NCBI GenBank assembly: GCA_029834535.1 | Contig: JAQMWT010000366.1 | Coordinates: 209,501-273,500 of the forward strand | Reading direction: 5' to 3' | Origin: Chrysophaeum taylorii | Lineage: Eukaryota; Sar; Pelagophyceae; Pelagomonadales; Pelagomonadaceae | DNA: 64,000 nucleotides | Shown: in pieces, positions 31,194 to 40,359 of the stretch | How the letters are laid out: the number at the start of each line of letters is the position of its first letter | How positions within the stretch are numbered: the first letter of the stretch is position 1 | Position numbers and translations under genes: made by a program | Notes under the pieces: generated by a model | The model's database searches: none | The model's input: only the letters and a program-made list of their open reading frames with translations | Told to the model about the DNA's origin: nothing

Positions 31194-31901
31194 CATGGAG
31201 ATCGTGTCGCTCAGTCTGCAATTGCTTCCTTGCATTCCTTGGTATGCAACAATATCGATGAACTTGAGTCTTTTCTTATCAAGCTCATCACTGGTGTTCA
31301 AGTTGCTCGGCATCATCAAGATTTCCCTGACACTCTTGCATTGCAATTGCTTCAGACGAAAATCCCCGACTCGATCTTGTCTAAGGATCTCATTGCACTT
31401 GACCCTAAACTGCGCACATATGATGGTTTCGTTGATCGCCTCAACAGTAAAGTTTTCGATTATCTTCAGACCAAGTCTGCGCTTGTCCATGCTACGTTCC
31501 GTGAAAGTCCCCGCCATCGTGAACGTTGCAACTTTTGCGGTCGTACCAACCATCCTTCTGATAAATGCCTTCATCGCCTCAATGCTTTGCGCTCCCAACA
31601 ACGTTCTAGCCCTCGCCCATCTTTTCGCCCATCTTTCCGTAACCGACCTTCGTCTTCATTTTCCCGTGGTTTCCATCGCAAGCGCCCACGCCCTACTGAC
31701 CTTTGTCACTTTTGTGGTATTCCTGGCCATCACCAGAAAGAAAGATTGTCGTAAGCGCCAGCGCTATTTGCTCTCACAAGCCACCGCCCGCCCTCGCCCT
31801 CGGCCTCAATACCCACCTCGGTCCAATCCCCAATACCCACCTCGGCCCCATCCACCATTCTACCAAAACTATCTTTCCGCCCCCATTCCAGTTGTAACAA
31901 C
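31194..31901 (+). pseudogene. gag: Copia-C gag segment, displaced downstream of integrase
   Basis: Begins GATCGTGTCGCTCAGTC (Gag GDRVAQS) and runs through LVCNNIDELESF, LSKDLIALDPKLRTYDGF and two zinc knuckles: CNFCGRTNHPSDKC (intact here) and CHFCGIPGHHQK, damaged by a local AAAG duplication. It then joins, through CCCCATTCCA, to the last bases of an LTR (CAGTTGTAACA, ending about 31902). Confidence 0.8.
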
Positions 31902-33165
31902 CGCCTTAAAAACGGCCACACCCACTGTCTCACATACCCCTCCCTATACTCTGTCTCATGCCAATCAAGATAATTCCAAGTCAGCGTGTGTACCGCCGAA
32001 TGTCTGATGCAAGCACATCAACAACCCCATCCCACGGAAGCCCCTCGTTCTTGTTTTTAGCTCCCATTGCACAGGCGCCCTTCGTTCTGTATTTTCCGCT
32101 ATTCGTTGCTCAACCCCTCGTTCTGTATTTTCACCTCGTCGTTGCTCCCCTCCTTGTTCTGTATTTTCACCTCGTCGTTGCTCCTCTCCTCGTTCTGTCT
32201 TTTCACCTCGTCGTTGCTCCCCTCCTCGTTCTGTATTTCGCCTATTCGTTGATCCACTTCCCGTTCTACATTTTCTGCTATTCGTTGATCCACTCCCCGT
32301 TGTGCATTTTCTGCTATTCGTTGATCCACTCCTCGTTGTGCTTGTCGGTTTTGCTTTCGTGCTTCCTATGTGGTTGGATCGCTCATCCTCGGGATCCTGG
32401 ACCGCCGCTTTTTTGCTGTGTTATTCGGCTTCTTCGTCTACGGTATCAACACAATGTTGTGGTTCTCCTTCACGCACTATCGCTTTTTCGCCGCTTTTCT
32501 GACCTTTATAATTCGGTTTTGCTATCGACGTGAATTCCGTGCTCAGCACACGCGACGCTATCTGCAATGTTCTTACGTGTCACTGCGACGCTATCTGCAA
32601 CGTTCTTACGTGCCACAACTGTTTTGCCACTATCGCAGATCGCCGCTTGCTCCTCCAACGTTGGCCCATATGGCAACTTCGTTCTTGTGAATGCGAAAAC
32701 GGGCCACTTTCTTATCTGCCACAGCAGGCTGGCATACAGCAGCCTGGTCTACCCGTGTTGGTTCCTTACACCGCTGGCGCGTCTGAAGTCTTCCATCTTC
32801 GCGTACAGGACGCGGTCGTGCCCATGGCAACTTGCTCGCACCACAACAACCAACCACGTTCGCATCAAACCTGTTTACGCCTGTTTTTGCTTCTGTCGAC
32901 TCCGACCATCGTCATAACCTGGTCACCATGCACCATGCAACATATCTGCCCAAAGGCCACGTTCTCATCAGACGTCTGGCACACCGCCATCATATATACC
33001 AGCCTGTGTTCCCGCTATCTTTGCCCCGCTGCGATCCTCAGTGGCAACAATCGTCTAACGCACGTCATCCCAGGCACTTTTGTCGCTATTGTTCTTCAGA
33101 CCTCGATTTTGCTGACAGTTTCGATTATCAGATTTCCTGCAATGTCAACCACCGAAGGAACTTCA
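31902..33165. other. 1.26-kb unrelated segment inside Copia-C, with 36-bp minisatellite
   Basis: Not found in copies A or B. 32078-32345 is about seven or eight imperfect 36-bp repeats; on the minus strand these read as a hydrophilic 12-residue repeat (NDEVKIQNKEGS, QRIAENVEREVD) of coiled-coil character. A further 33-bp duplication lies at about 32552-32620. Near 33030 the plus strand reads CPAAILSGNN, resembling CPAAILTGDK of the copia integrase tail, so the right end may be a diverged copia relative. The rest is unidentified. Confidence 0.6.
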
Positions 33166-33985
33166 ACGTTGTTTTTGACGAAAATTTTGCTATGCGTAAG
33201 TCTCTGTCCTCCCAACCCCTTCCTCCGCCTCTTGTGGATTCTCGTTTTCCTGACTTATTTTATTATGACCCTCGTTTATCTTCCGCTGTTGCTCCCTTGT
33301 CTTCTGTTTTTGATGCTCAGGAGCCGGCCTTATCGGGACTGATCACCCCTGAAACAATACTACAACCGTCAACCGACAATACGAAACGTGCACCATTACG
33401 TCGAGCCAAACGGGGCCGACCGCGCAAAGTCGACCAAAGCGCATTACAACAACCAACAAACTTTCATACTGGCGTTTGTCAACAACGCAATGTTACTGGC
33501 GTTTGTCAACAACGCAATGTCGATTCTGTTTTATCCTGTCACAATGTCGATTCTGTTTCCTCTGTCGCTTCTGTTTCCTCCTGTAACTCTTCGTATGTCT
33601 CTTATGCTAGCTTCCGTTTGTTAGTTCATTATGTCTTCCTTCCCCTTTGTTTAGCTAACACCCTTGTTGATCCCCTGCACATGTTTATTACTCTGCTTCC
33701 GAAGAAACCTCTCAGTATTCATACATTGACGAGACCACCGTCACTTCCACCCATTTACGTGAAGCTTTAGCTCAGACCAATCCTGAGCGTCCTGGCTGGT
33801 TGCAAGCCATCGCCAAAGAGTATCACTCCCTTGGTCAGCTTGGTTGCTGGGATGTTGTTCGCCTTCCTTCGACTTTTTCTGGCAACATTCGTACCCTCAA
33901 GTGGATCCTCAGCAAGAAGTATGACTCTGGCCGCTTCAAATCGTACAAGGCTCGCCTCGTTCTCCACGGTTACACCCAGGTTCAC
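33166..33985 (+). pseudogene. Copia-C integrase tail and start of RT
   Basis: Resumes at GTTGTTTTTGACGAAAA (VVFDENFAMRKSLS) and continues to the RT block KYDSGRFKSYKARLVLHGYT, where the non-LTR insertion interrupts at TTCAC. It carries a duplicated GCGTTTGTCAACAACGCAATG unit (about 33474-33519). Confidence 0.75.
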
Positions 33986-34343
33986 CCTTACCCTGATCGC
34001 CGACTGCGGTTGCGATGGAGGACGGTGCCTCATGAATCCTGAGCCTTGCGAGGGCATCCGCCCTCCCGGCGTAGGTTGGCACCTATTCGCCTCCCGGGCG
34101 GGCCGGTTGGCAGCCGGAACGTTCGCAGTGGGACGGGGTATGGCGGGGCGAAGACGGAAGGTTATCGACGAGTTGTTTTCAGTCACATCGCGGTCTCCTC
34201 GTCGCATGGCGACAACCTTGATGGTCACTCTCCGCCGACCGACCTTTCGGCGCTCCTCGTCTACAGGCCCGTGATTCCGGACTGGCTCCTGTCTGTCCGG
34301 CCTGGCTCCCATGCTCGGGAGAGGTCCGAAGTTAGTTAGTTAG
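33986..34343 (+). mobile_element. Short non-LTR element with (GTTA)n tail, longer copy
   Basis: 358 bp starting CCTTACCCTGATCGCC and ending GTTAGTTAGTTAG. It interrupts RT between CAGGTTCAC and GGCATTGATT, which are contiguous in copy B; target duplication TCAC. The last about 270 bp match 41074-41352. SINE or the 3' end of a LINE; no pol III boxes were convincingly seen. Confidence 0.75.
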
Positions 34344-35608
34344 TCACGGCATTGATTATCACGACACCTACTCGCCGGTTGCTAACATCGTCACGATCCG
34401 TTTCTTTCTAACCTTTGTCGCTGTTCATGACTGGGATTTGCACGAGTTGGATGTCAGCTCCGCTTTTATCCAAGCTCCCATTGACGAAGACATCTATGTC
34501 TGGCCACCCGAAGGCTATGCTCCTCGCCAACCCACCGATGGTTCCAAAATCGTTTACAAGCTCCGTCGCTCTTTGTATGGTTGCAAACAAGCTTGTCGCA
34601 ATTGGTGGCTTTATTTGGAACGCTTCCTTATCAATGATTGTGGCTTCGTCCGCGGATCTCGTGACACTGGCCGTTACAAGCTCGTGCTTAATTCTACCGT
34701 TGTCCTACGTCTCGTTCTTGTCGTTGATGATCTTCTTGTGGCGCACCCTCGTCCTTGCCTTGGTCATTACCCAGCCTTCTTCCTCCGTTTCCGAACCTTC
34801 ACTGATGTTAACGAGCTTGATCTGACCAGTTACGTTGGTCTCCGCATTACGCGTGATCGCGCATCCCATACTATCCGTGAACTCCTCCCCGATGGTCGCT
34901 TCATCCACAGTAAACCAGCATTGACTCTGCTCCTGGTTCTCCAGATCACATCTTCATGGCGCGCATCCCTTTTCGTCGCATTGTTGGCTGTGTCCTATTT
35001 ATCTCCATCATGACTCGCCCTGATATCACTTGGTCCGTCAATCAGTGTGCGCGTTTTTCCCACATTCCTGGTAAACCCCACTGGCACGCTTTATCTCACA
35101 CTCTGCGTTATCTCAACGGTTCTCAGGATCTTGCCCTTATTCTTTGTCGCGATTCTACCCTTCGTCTCTGTGGTTATTCCGACTCCAGCTGGGCCGACAA
35201 CCCTGATGACCGCCACTCCACTACCGGATTTTGTTTTCTCCTTGCTGGCTCTATGATAGCCTACTGCTCCCGCTCGCAGTACCTCTTGAAGCTGAATTGC
35301 TCGCTCTTTACGCCGCTACTGCTGAGCTCTCTTGGCTTCTCAAACTTTTTGATGACTTTGATCTCCCTCGTCACACGGTACCAATGTATGTCGATAATAG
35401 CACCACCGTCACCCAAGTCCGTCTCCAATGTCTCACACGGCGCACCCGCCATATTGATATTCGCTTTTACAGCACCGCCGAATATCATTGCAACCACATC
35501 ATTGATCTCAAACACATTACTCGTCTTGACAACCTTAGCGATATCTTCACCCGCAGTACGGAAGCTCCTTCCTTTCTCCGGCTTCGTGCTCGTTACCTCA
35601 CCTCGTGA
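34344..35608 (+). pseudogene. pol: Copia-C RT (rest) and RNase H
   Basis: Contains LDVSSAFIQAPIDEDIYVWP and LVLVVDDLLVAHP (about 34705-34745). Relative to copy B it lacks roughly 27 bp after ITRDR (about 34860), 40 bp near 34930 and 16 bp near 35282, so the frame changes several times. RNase H residues YSDSSWAD and VDNSTT remain readable. Confidence 0.75.
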
Positions 35609-35660
35609 CTTCGCCCTGATATCTCCTGTTTCTTTTTGCCACAATGCCTCTATTGACGTC

Positions 35661-36065
35661 TTTAAATGTCGACTGTTAAGAGGGGGGTGAGTGTGGGGAG
35701 CATGAAGGATGTGGGTGGGTTTGTGGGGTATGAGGGATGTGCCTGACGGGCGGAGATAAGTACGCGGGACCTAGTCGGGGTCATCGCCGAGGCGTGGGGC
35801 AGGCGAAGAGAGGACGGGGCCCGCCCGTAGGTCGTACGCATGCTGCCGCCGGACGTATGTGCGACGAAGGGCGACGTCCTGCTGGGATCGGGCGGCCTGG
35901 GTGGGGTTCCCCGCGGCGGCGACATGGGTGAGGGCGGCGAGGGCACAGCGAGCCCGGCCTAATGCGTTGGCGATCCCCCACTCACGGTAGATGCGGCGAG
36001 TTTGGGCCGCCTTTGCCTCTGTGAAGTTGGCGCAGCCGCTTGTCACCCAGGTTCGCGCAGCGATG
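35661..36065 (-). mobile_element. LINE 3' fragment inserted in Copia-C (first)
   Basis: 405 bp matching 46985-47390 of the full LINE, 5'-truncated. It starts TTTAAATGTCGAC immediately after CTATTGACGTC; the same 11 bp recurs at 36066-36076, giving a target duplication. Confidence 0.85.
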
Positions 36066-36076
36066 CTATTGACGTC

Positions 36077-36135
36077 TTTAAATGTCGACTGCTAAGAGGG
36101 GGGTGTGTGTGGGGAGCATGAAGGATGTGGGTGTG
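36077..36135 (-). mobile_element. LINE 3' fragment inserted in Copia-C (second, same site)
   Basis: 59 bp of the LINE 3' end, again beginning right after CTATTGACGTC, which occurs a third time at 36136-36146. Copy B has the uninterrupted site. Confidence 0.8.
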
Positions 36136-36270
36136 CTATTGACGTCTTCCTCAAAGCTTCTCCTCTGTGAGCGTCTCACTTACCCCTTTTTCCTTCTTCC
36201 TTTTTCTTTCCAGCACCTGTGTGAGGACCTCACTTACCCCTTTTTCCTTTTCTTTCTTTTCCAGCACCTG

Positions 36271-36367
36271 TGTGAGGAAGCTATGACACTTACCCCTGCA
36301 CCACGTATCTAGTATCCCTACGTCATTCCCTTATCGCTACGTCTAACGCCCCATTCCAGTTGTCACA
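36271..36367 (+). repeat. 3' LTR of Copia-C
   Basis: 97 bp, TGTGAGGAAGC...GTTGTCACA. It shares the GTTGTCACA end with its 5' partner, distinguishing C from A and B (GTAACA). Confidence 0.85.
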
Positions 36368-36399
36368 ACCACAAAGCAGTAGTAGTTCCAAAAGTTTGT

Positions 36400-39300
36400 T
36401 TTTTGTCGAAGTCTTATTAAAACATCGTCGAGTCGAAGGCGCCGTAGGTAGTGGTTTTCTTCTCGTCGACGACGACGACCAACGGGATGTCGCGGTTGGC
36501 GGTGGCGAATACTTTGGCACTGGGGATTTTTATGGAGCGCGCGGCCTCATAGAAGATAAGGAGATTCTTGAGCAACGCCTTGGTTGGGTCGATGACGCCG
36601 GCGAGGTTGTCGAGGGGATCAACGGCCCACGTCTTGAGCCAGTGCGAAAGCGCCGCGAGATCGCGGCGGCACTCGTCGACGTACTGCGTCCAAAATTCGA
36701 GGTAGGCGGCCCGCGCGCCGCCGCCCGCGAACCAGTCGAGGCATTCGGCCGTCGCGGCGCGGGGACGGCCGAGGTTTCGCGCGAACCACATGAGCACCTT
36801 TGGAAAGGCGACGACGAGGGCCGTGGTGATGGGACACACAAAATACACAAACGAAAGCGGGCCGAGGACGAGAAGAAATATTTGGGTAAGTTGAACCACG
36901 AAGGAGTGTGCGTCGAAGCGACGACCGAGAGCGGCGGTGCAGTAGCCGACGAGCGTGACGTACCAAGGGACGAGGTAGGTGCTGAAATACTTGCCGAGGG
37001 CCGCGTTGCCGCAGCGATTCATGCGGAAGGGCGCCGAAACGCAAGCCGCGAACAAGAAAAGAGCGATCACCGCCGCGAACGCCCAGCAAAGGACGAGGTA
37101 GAAGGGACGAGCCCAGATCGGATTCCAGTCCTGGAACGTGTCAGAGTGTCTCGCATTGGTGTGATGCCAGATCGTGTCGGCGATGTGGTGCTGCCACGGG
37201 ATAAAGTCGTCGTCCCTTAAAAAAGGCGTCACGGGTTTGAGGCGGTAAAGGTGATCAGCGACGCCAAACTCCCTGCGCGACGAGGTCCAGGTGAGCAAGA
37301 TGGCGAACCAGAGCCCGCTGAGCCCGATGCTCGTGGCGACGTTGACGAGCGTGTAGGGCAGATACTTCTTACAGAACGAATATATGCGCGTTCCGTAGTA
37401 GTAAGCGACGACGTACACGCTCGAGTAGTTCAGAACTTTCGTCGACATCCAGCCAAATCCGCGGTCGACCTCCACATCCCCAGGAGAGAAGACTCGACGG
37501 TACACTGACGTCGTTGTCCCCACCGAAGTGCCGCGGAAGACGAGATACGACATTTGGTCAAATATAAACGACAACACGGCATTCAAGCCGGAAGGAAATA
37601 CGACAGAGTGGATCTTGCAAATCGTACATCCGTCGTCGTTGAAGCCTTCGTTTGAGATGAAGAGCCACGCGAAAGCGGCGACGAGCAAGCAGAATTTTGC
37701 CACGCGCGGCGGGGCGACGGCCTGGGCGAAGCGCAGGACGACGCGGTACCACAACAGCGCGTACACGAACCACACGACCGGGACCGGCGTCGAGAGAACG
37801 AACGAGTCTGGATTCCAAGCGCAATTATGGTAGAAGTAGACGCTAAACGGCATGATGATGATCTTGTAGAGGAGAATGAGGAGGGCCATCGTCAATTCCC
37901 GGTGCCCGAGGACGGCTCGTCGCTCCGAGCCGTCGCGAACCGAGTCCGCCCACCCGACGCTCGCGATCAGCGCCACCATTGGCGCCAATAGCCCGGCCGA
38001 GTTGTAGCCGATCGTCTCCATCAAAACTATTATGGTGCCCTGGACACCATACGAGACGCTGCGGTACGGGGATCCCACGCGCGCGGACGTGAACACGTTC
38101 AGCCCAAAACCGTGCCTCCCGACCAGATATTGGCCCCTGTACCAGTGGCACATGACGATAGCCGTCACAGTCCAGGCCTTGACGTTGTCGCCCACTCGAT
38201 CGGCCTCGCGCTGGCCGCGTTTCATCATGGTCGCAACGCCCAGAGAATCTAGACCCATTCTCGTACCATCTTCGTCATCGTCGAAAGCTGCCGCTTCCCA
38301 ATCAAAACTCTCTTCAGCTTTGGCGGCGAGGTCGTCGAGCCGGGACGCCACCATTGTTTCAGCTTGCGGTCGAATCACGTTCCCCTTGGCCGCCGAGTGC
38401 GGCAGGTGTTCGCCGGCCTCGAGAATGAGCACGTATTCGGGACCCCGGATTCTCGCGTACTCTGCCGCCGCGAGGTTGGCGCGCTCGACGCCTGCCCACA
38501 CGTCCTCGACTTTGAGAGATGATGATGATGATGATCGCCCCTCGACGACGAGAAATGGCGCGGGCCGCTTCTGGCCGAGGATTGCGAGTCTAGCAACGAG
38601 TTCGTCGGGAGAGTGCGCCGCGATCGTCGCTTCCATCGGGACCGGATTGAACATCTCGCCCGTGCTAAGCAAGACGATGTCGTCGACGCGCATCGCGTGT
38701 TCGAGGCCTCGCGCACCAGAAGCCGTCTTCACGCGCCGGAACACGTCGCCGGTGCGGTGCCAGCCGTCGGCCCCCGTCTTGGACGAGTTTGGCACGAGGC
38801 GCCCGTCACTCAAGTACCCCGGGCTCGACCCTTTGCATCCCTTGATCAAAAGCTCGCCCTCGCCGTGGTCGCCGTCCAGCTTGAGCTCGACGACCGACAT
38901 CGCTGCGCGAAAAATCGCGAGCTCCGAGGGAGCGGCGCCGTCGACCGTCACGAGCTGCATGCCGGGCGCCTCCGTTTGTCCGTAGTGGGTTTTCACATTT
39001 TTGACGCCCGCGACGACCAGGCGCTCGGCGACGGCCGCGTTCAACGGAGCGCCGCCCGACCTCACGGCTGCGCACGCCGCGAGGGGCGCGAGCTCCGAGG
39101 GGCTCAACGTAGACCATTCGGCCATGATAAACGGCACCGTGTCGATCGTCGAGGGCTTGAGCGCAGCGCACGCCTTCAAGAGCAACTGGGCCGTGATAGG
39201 CTCGTCGCCGCCGAGGATCGACGCGCCGACGCCGCGCGCGAGGGGGACCAGAAAGTTCTGGAAGCACATCAACACGTGGAAGTTGGGCATGAAACACAGC

Positions 39301-40073
39301 GTCGTTGTAGTGTTCGGGGGAAACACAAAGTGCTCGGCGGTCCAGAGGAGCGTCTCGTTCGTGTGGAGTACCGGTTTCGGTCGGCTCGTGCTCCCCGACG
39401 TGAAGAAGACCATCGCCTCGTCGCTTCGCCGCCCCACCTCGAGAGGGGCCGGCGTGGTGCCACGCCACGGACCGTCGAGCGACACCGTCGGGACCCCGAG
39501 CTCCTGCGCGAGGGCGTGATACGGCGACCCGACCACCACGAGTTTAGCTCCGGCGTCGTGGATCATCCCCTCGAGATTCTCCGGACTCTGGCGCCAGTTG
39601 AGCGCGACGGGCGTCGCGCGACGCCACTGCAGGCTCAGGACGCACACGTAAAATTCCAACACGCCCTTGGACAGCAGCGCGACGCGATCCCCCGGTCCAA
39701 CAACCCCCTCGAGCCCCGCCGCGCCCGCCGCAACCGCATCCCGGAAATCACAGAAGCTCACGCGCTCCTCGATGCCGCCCGCCGTAGACCACACGCTCAC
39801 AAACACCTTCTCGCCATGCGCCTCGACTTGGGCCTGCAGCGCGCCACCGAACGAACTTGCCATGCTGTACCTTCAAGTCGCGAAAACGAAATGACGCGAC
39901 GTGTGATTTGAAGCGAACCGAAACAAAAGTATGGGGCCTCGTGACATCATCTATTTTGAGGAATAAAATTTTCCATTGCCGTTCAGCCTCCACAAAAGAA
40001 GGATGTAATGAGGAGATCCCCGAGAAGTTTCAACTCTGGGAGTTGAAGGAAAAACACACGTGAAGGAAGATCT
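36400..40073. repeat. Segmental duplication, copy 1
   Basis: Matches 58505-62165 in the same orientation over the whole gene and about 200 bp of 5' flank. On the 3' side similarity starts near GAAGTCTTA, just after the Copia-C LTR; copy 2 is instead flanked by the Helitron-unit array. Mobile DNA therefore borders both copies on this side. Confidence 0.85.
36417..39863 (-). CDS. Adenylating enzyme fused to membrane acyltransferase (copy 1)
   Basis: 1148 residues from ATG at 39863. Residues 1-500 are an acyl/aminoacyl-adenylating (AMP-binding) domain: FFTSGSTSRPKP (153-164), HYGQTE (293-298), GWHRTGD (367-373) and catalytic-Lys segment AAKGNVIR (491-498). Residues 530-550 hold MGLDSLGVAT, like the phosphopantetheine-serine motif of carrier domains (Ser540), but the region is too short for a full carrier. 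From 565 on there are about ten hydrophobic helices with features of acyltransferase family 3: a His in the first helix (IVMCHWYRGQY, His573) and the late GNAALGKYFSTYLVPWYV. The natural reading is activation of a carboxylic acid and its transfer to an acceptor at a membrane; substrates are unknown. A Ser run (about 444-449) is four residues shorter than in copy 2. Confidence 0.7.
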   Translation of the reverse strand: MASSFGGALQAQVEAHGEKVFVSVWSTAGGIEERVSFCDFRDAVAAGAAGLEGVVGPGDRVALLSKGVLEFYVCVLSLQWRRATPVALNWRQSPENLEGMIHDAGAKLVVVGSPYHALAQELGVPTVSLDGPWRGTTPAPLEVGRRSDEAMVFFTSGSTSRPKPVLHTNETLLWTAEHFVFPPNTTTTLCFMPNFHVLMCFQNFLVPLARGVGASILGGDEPITAQLLLKACAALKPSTIDTVPFIMAEWSTLSPSELAPLAACAAVRSGGAPLNAAVAERLVVAGVKNVKTHYGQTEAPGMQLVTVDGAAPSELAIFRAAMSVVELKLDGDHGEGELLIKGCKGSSPGYLSDGRLVPNSSKTGADGWHRTGDVFRRVKTASGARGLEHAMRVDDIVLLSTGEMFNPVPMEATIAAHSPDELVARLAILGQKRPAPFLVVEGRSSSSSSLKVEDVWAGVERANLAAAEYARIRGPEYVLILEAGEHLPHSAAKGNVIRPQAETMVASRLDDLAAKAEESFDWEAAAFDDDEDGTRMGLDSLGVATMMKRGQREADRVGDNVKAWTVTAIVMCHWYRGQYLVGRHGFGLNVFTSARVGSPYRSVSYGVQGTIIVLMETIGYNSAGLLAPMVALIASVGWADSVRDGSERRAVLGHRELTMALLILLYKIIIMPFSVYFYHNCAWNPDSFVLSTPVPVVWFVYALLWYRVVLRFAQAVAPPRVAKFCLLVAAFAWLFISNEGFNDDGCTICKIHSVVFPSGLNAVLSFIFDQMSYLVFRGTSVGTTTSVYRRVFSPGDVEVDRGFGWMSTKVLNYSSVYVVAYYYGTRIYSFCKKYLPYTLVNVATSIGLSGLWFAILLTWTSSRREFGVADHLYRLKPVTPFLRDDDFIPWQHHIADTIWHHTNARHSDTFQDWNPIWARPFYLVLCWAFAAVIALFLFAACVSAPFRMNRCGNAALGKYFSTYLVPWYVTLVGYCTAALGRRFDAHSFVVQLTQIFLLVLGPLSFVYFVCPITTALVVAFPKVLMWFARNLGRPRAATAECLDWFAGGGARAAYLEFWTQYVDECRRDLAALSHWLKTWAVDPLDNLAGVIDPTKALLKNLLIFYEAARSIKIPSAKVFATANRDIPLVVVVDEKKTTTYGAFDSTMF

Positions 40074-40359
40074 CGCCACAAACAAAAACACCTAGAGAGA
40101 GTATTGTCGTATGTGTGTTTCTGCGAAGAGTGATGGCCTTTTTTTTACCGTGAGCAGCCATGGCTGTCAGAGCAGGGTTCATGAGCACAAACGCAAGTCA
40201 CTGGACCTCGCTTTAGGCCCAACGACTCCGTAAATCAATCCAAGAGTTGTCACGCCAAAGCGGTAGAAGCCGGCCTTTGGTGAACGGCCAGCGTCCGTGC
40301 GGCGTCGTTGCCAAGCCCTTGGTGGACCTCGCGGGGAGCGACGACGGAGACTTGCGATT

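Larger units (their letters stand above)
29674..36367 (+). mobile_element. Copia-C: rearranged Ty1/copia element with nested insertions
   Basis: Terminal LTRs (29674-29796 and 36271-36367) bracket an abnormal order: primer-binding site, protease, integrase, then gag, then 1.26 kb of unrelated DNA, then the integrase tail, RT and RNase H. Flanks GACTC and ACCAC do not match, so this is not a simple insertion. Nested inside are a (GTTA)n-tailed non-LTR copy (33986-34343) and two LINE 3' fragments (35661-36065, 36077-36135). Coding parts are fragmented; it is not autonomous. Confidence 0.85.

Noticed and set aside
29789-32007. Overlapping frames in Copia-C as host genes
   Set aside because: They align with copia protease, integrase and gag in shifted frames.
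34072-34343. tRNA-derived SINE
   Set aside because: GTTCG occurs, but A- and B-box spacing and sequence were not convincing, so it is left as a generic non-LTR element.
38613-39911. 432-codon plus-strand frame opposite the acyltransferase fusion
   Set aside because: Arg/His/Glu-rich shadow of the minus-strand gene, recurring only because the duplicate is nearly identical.
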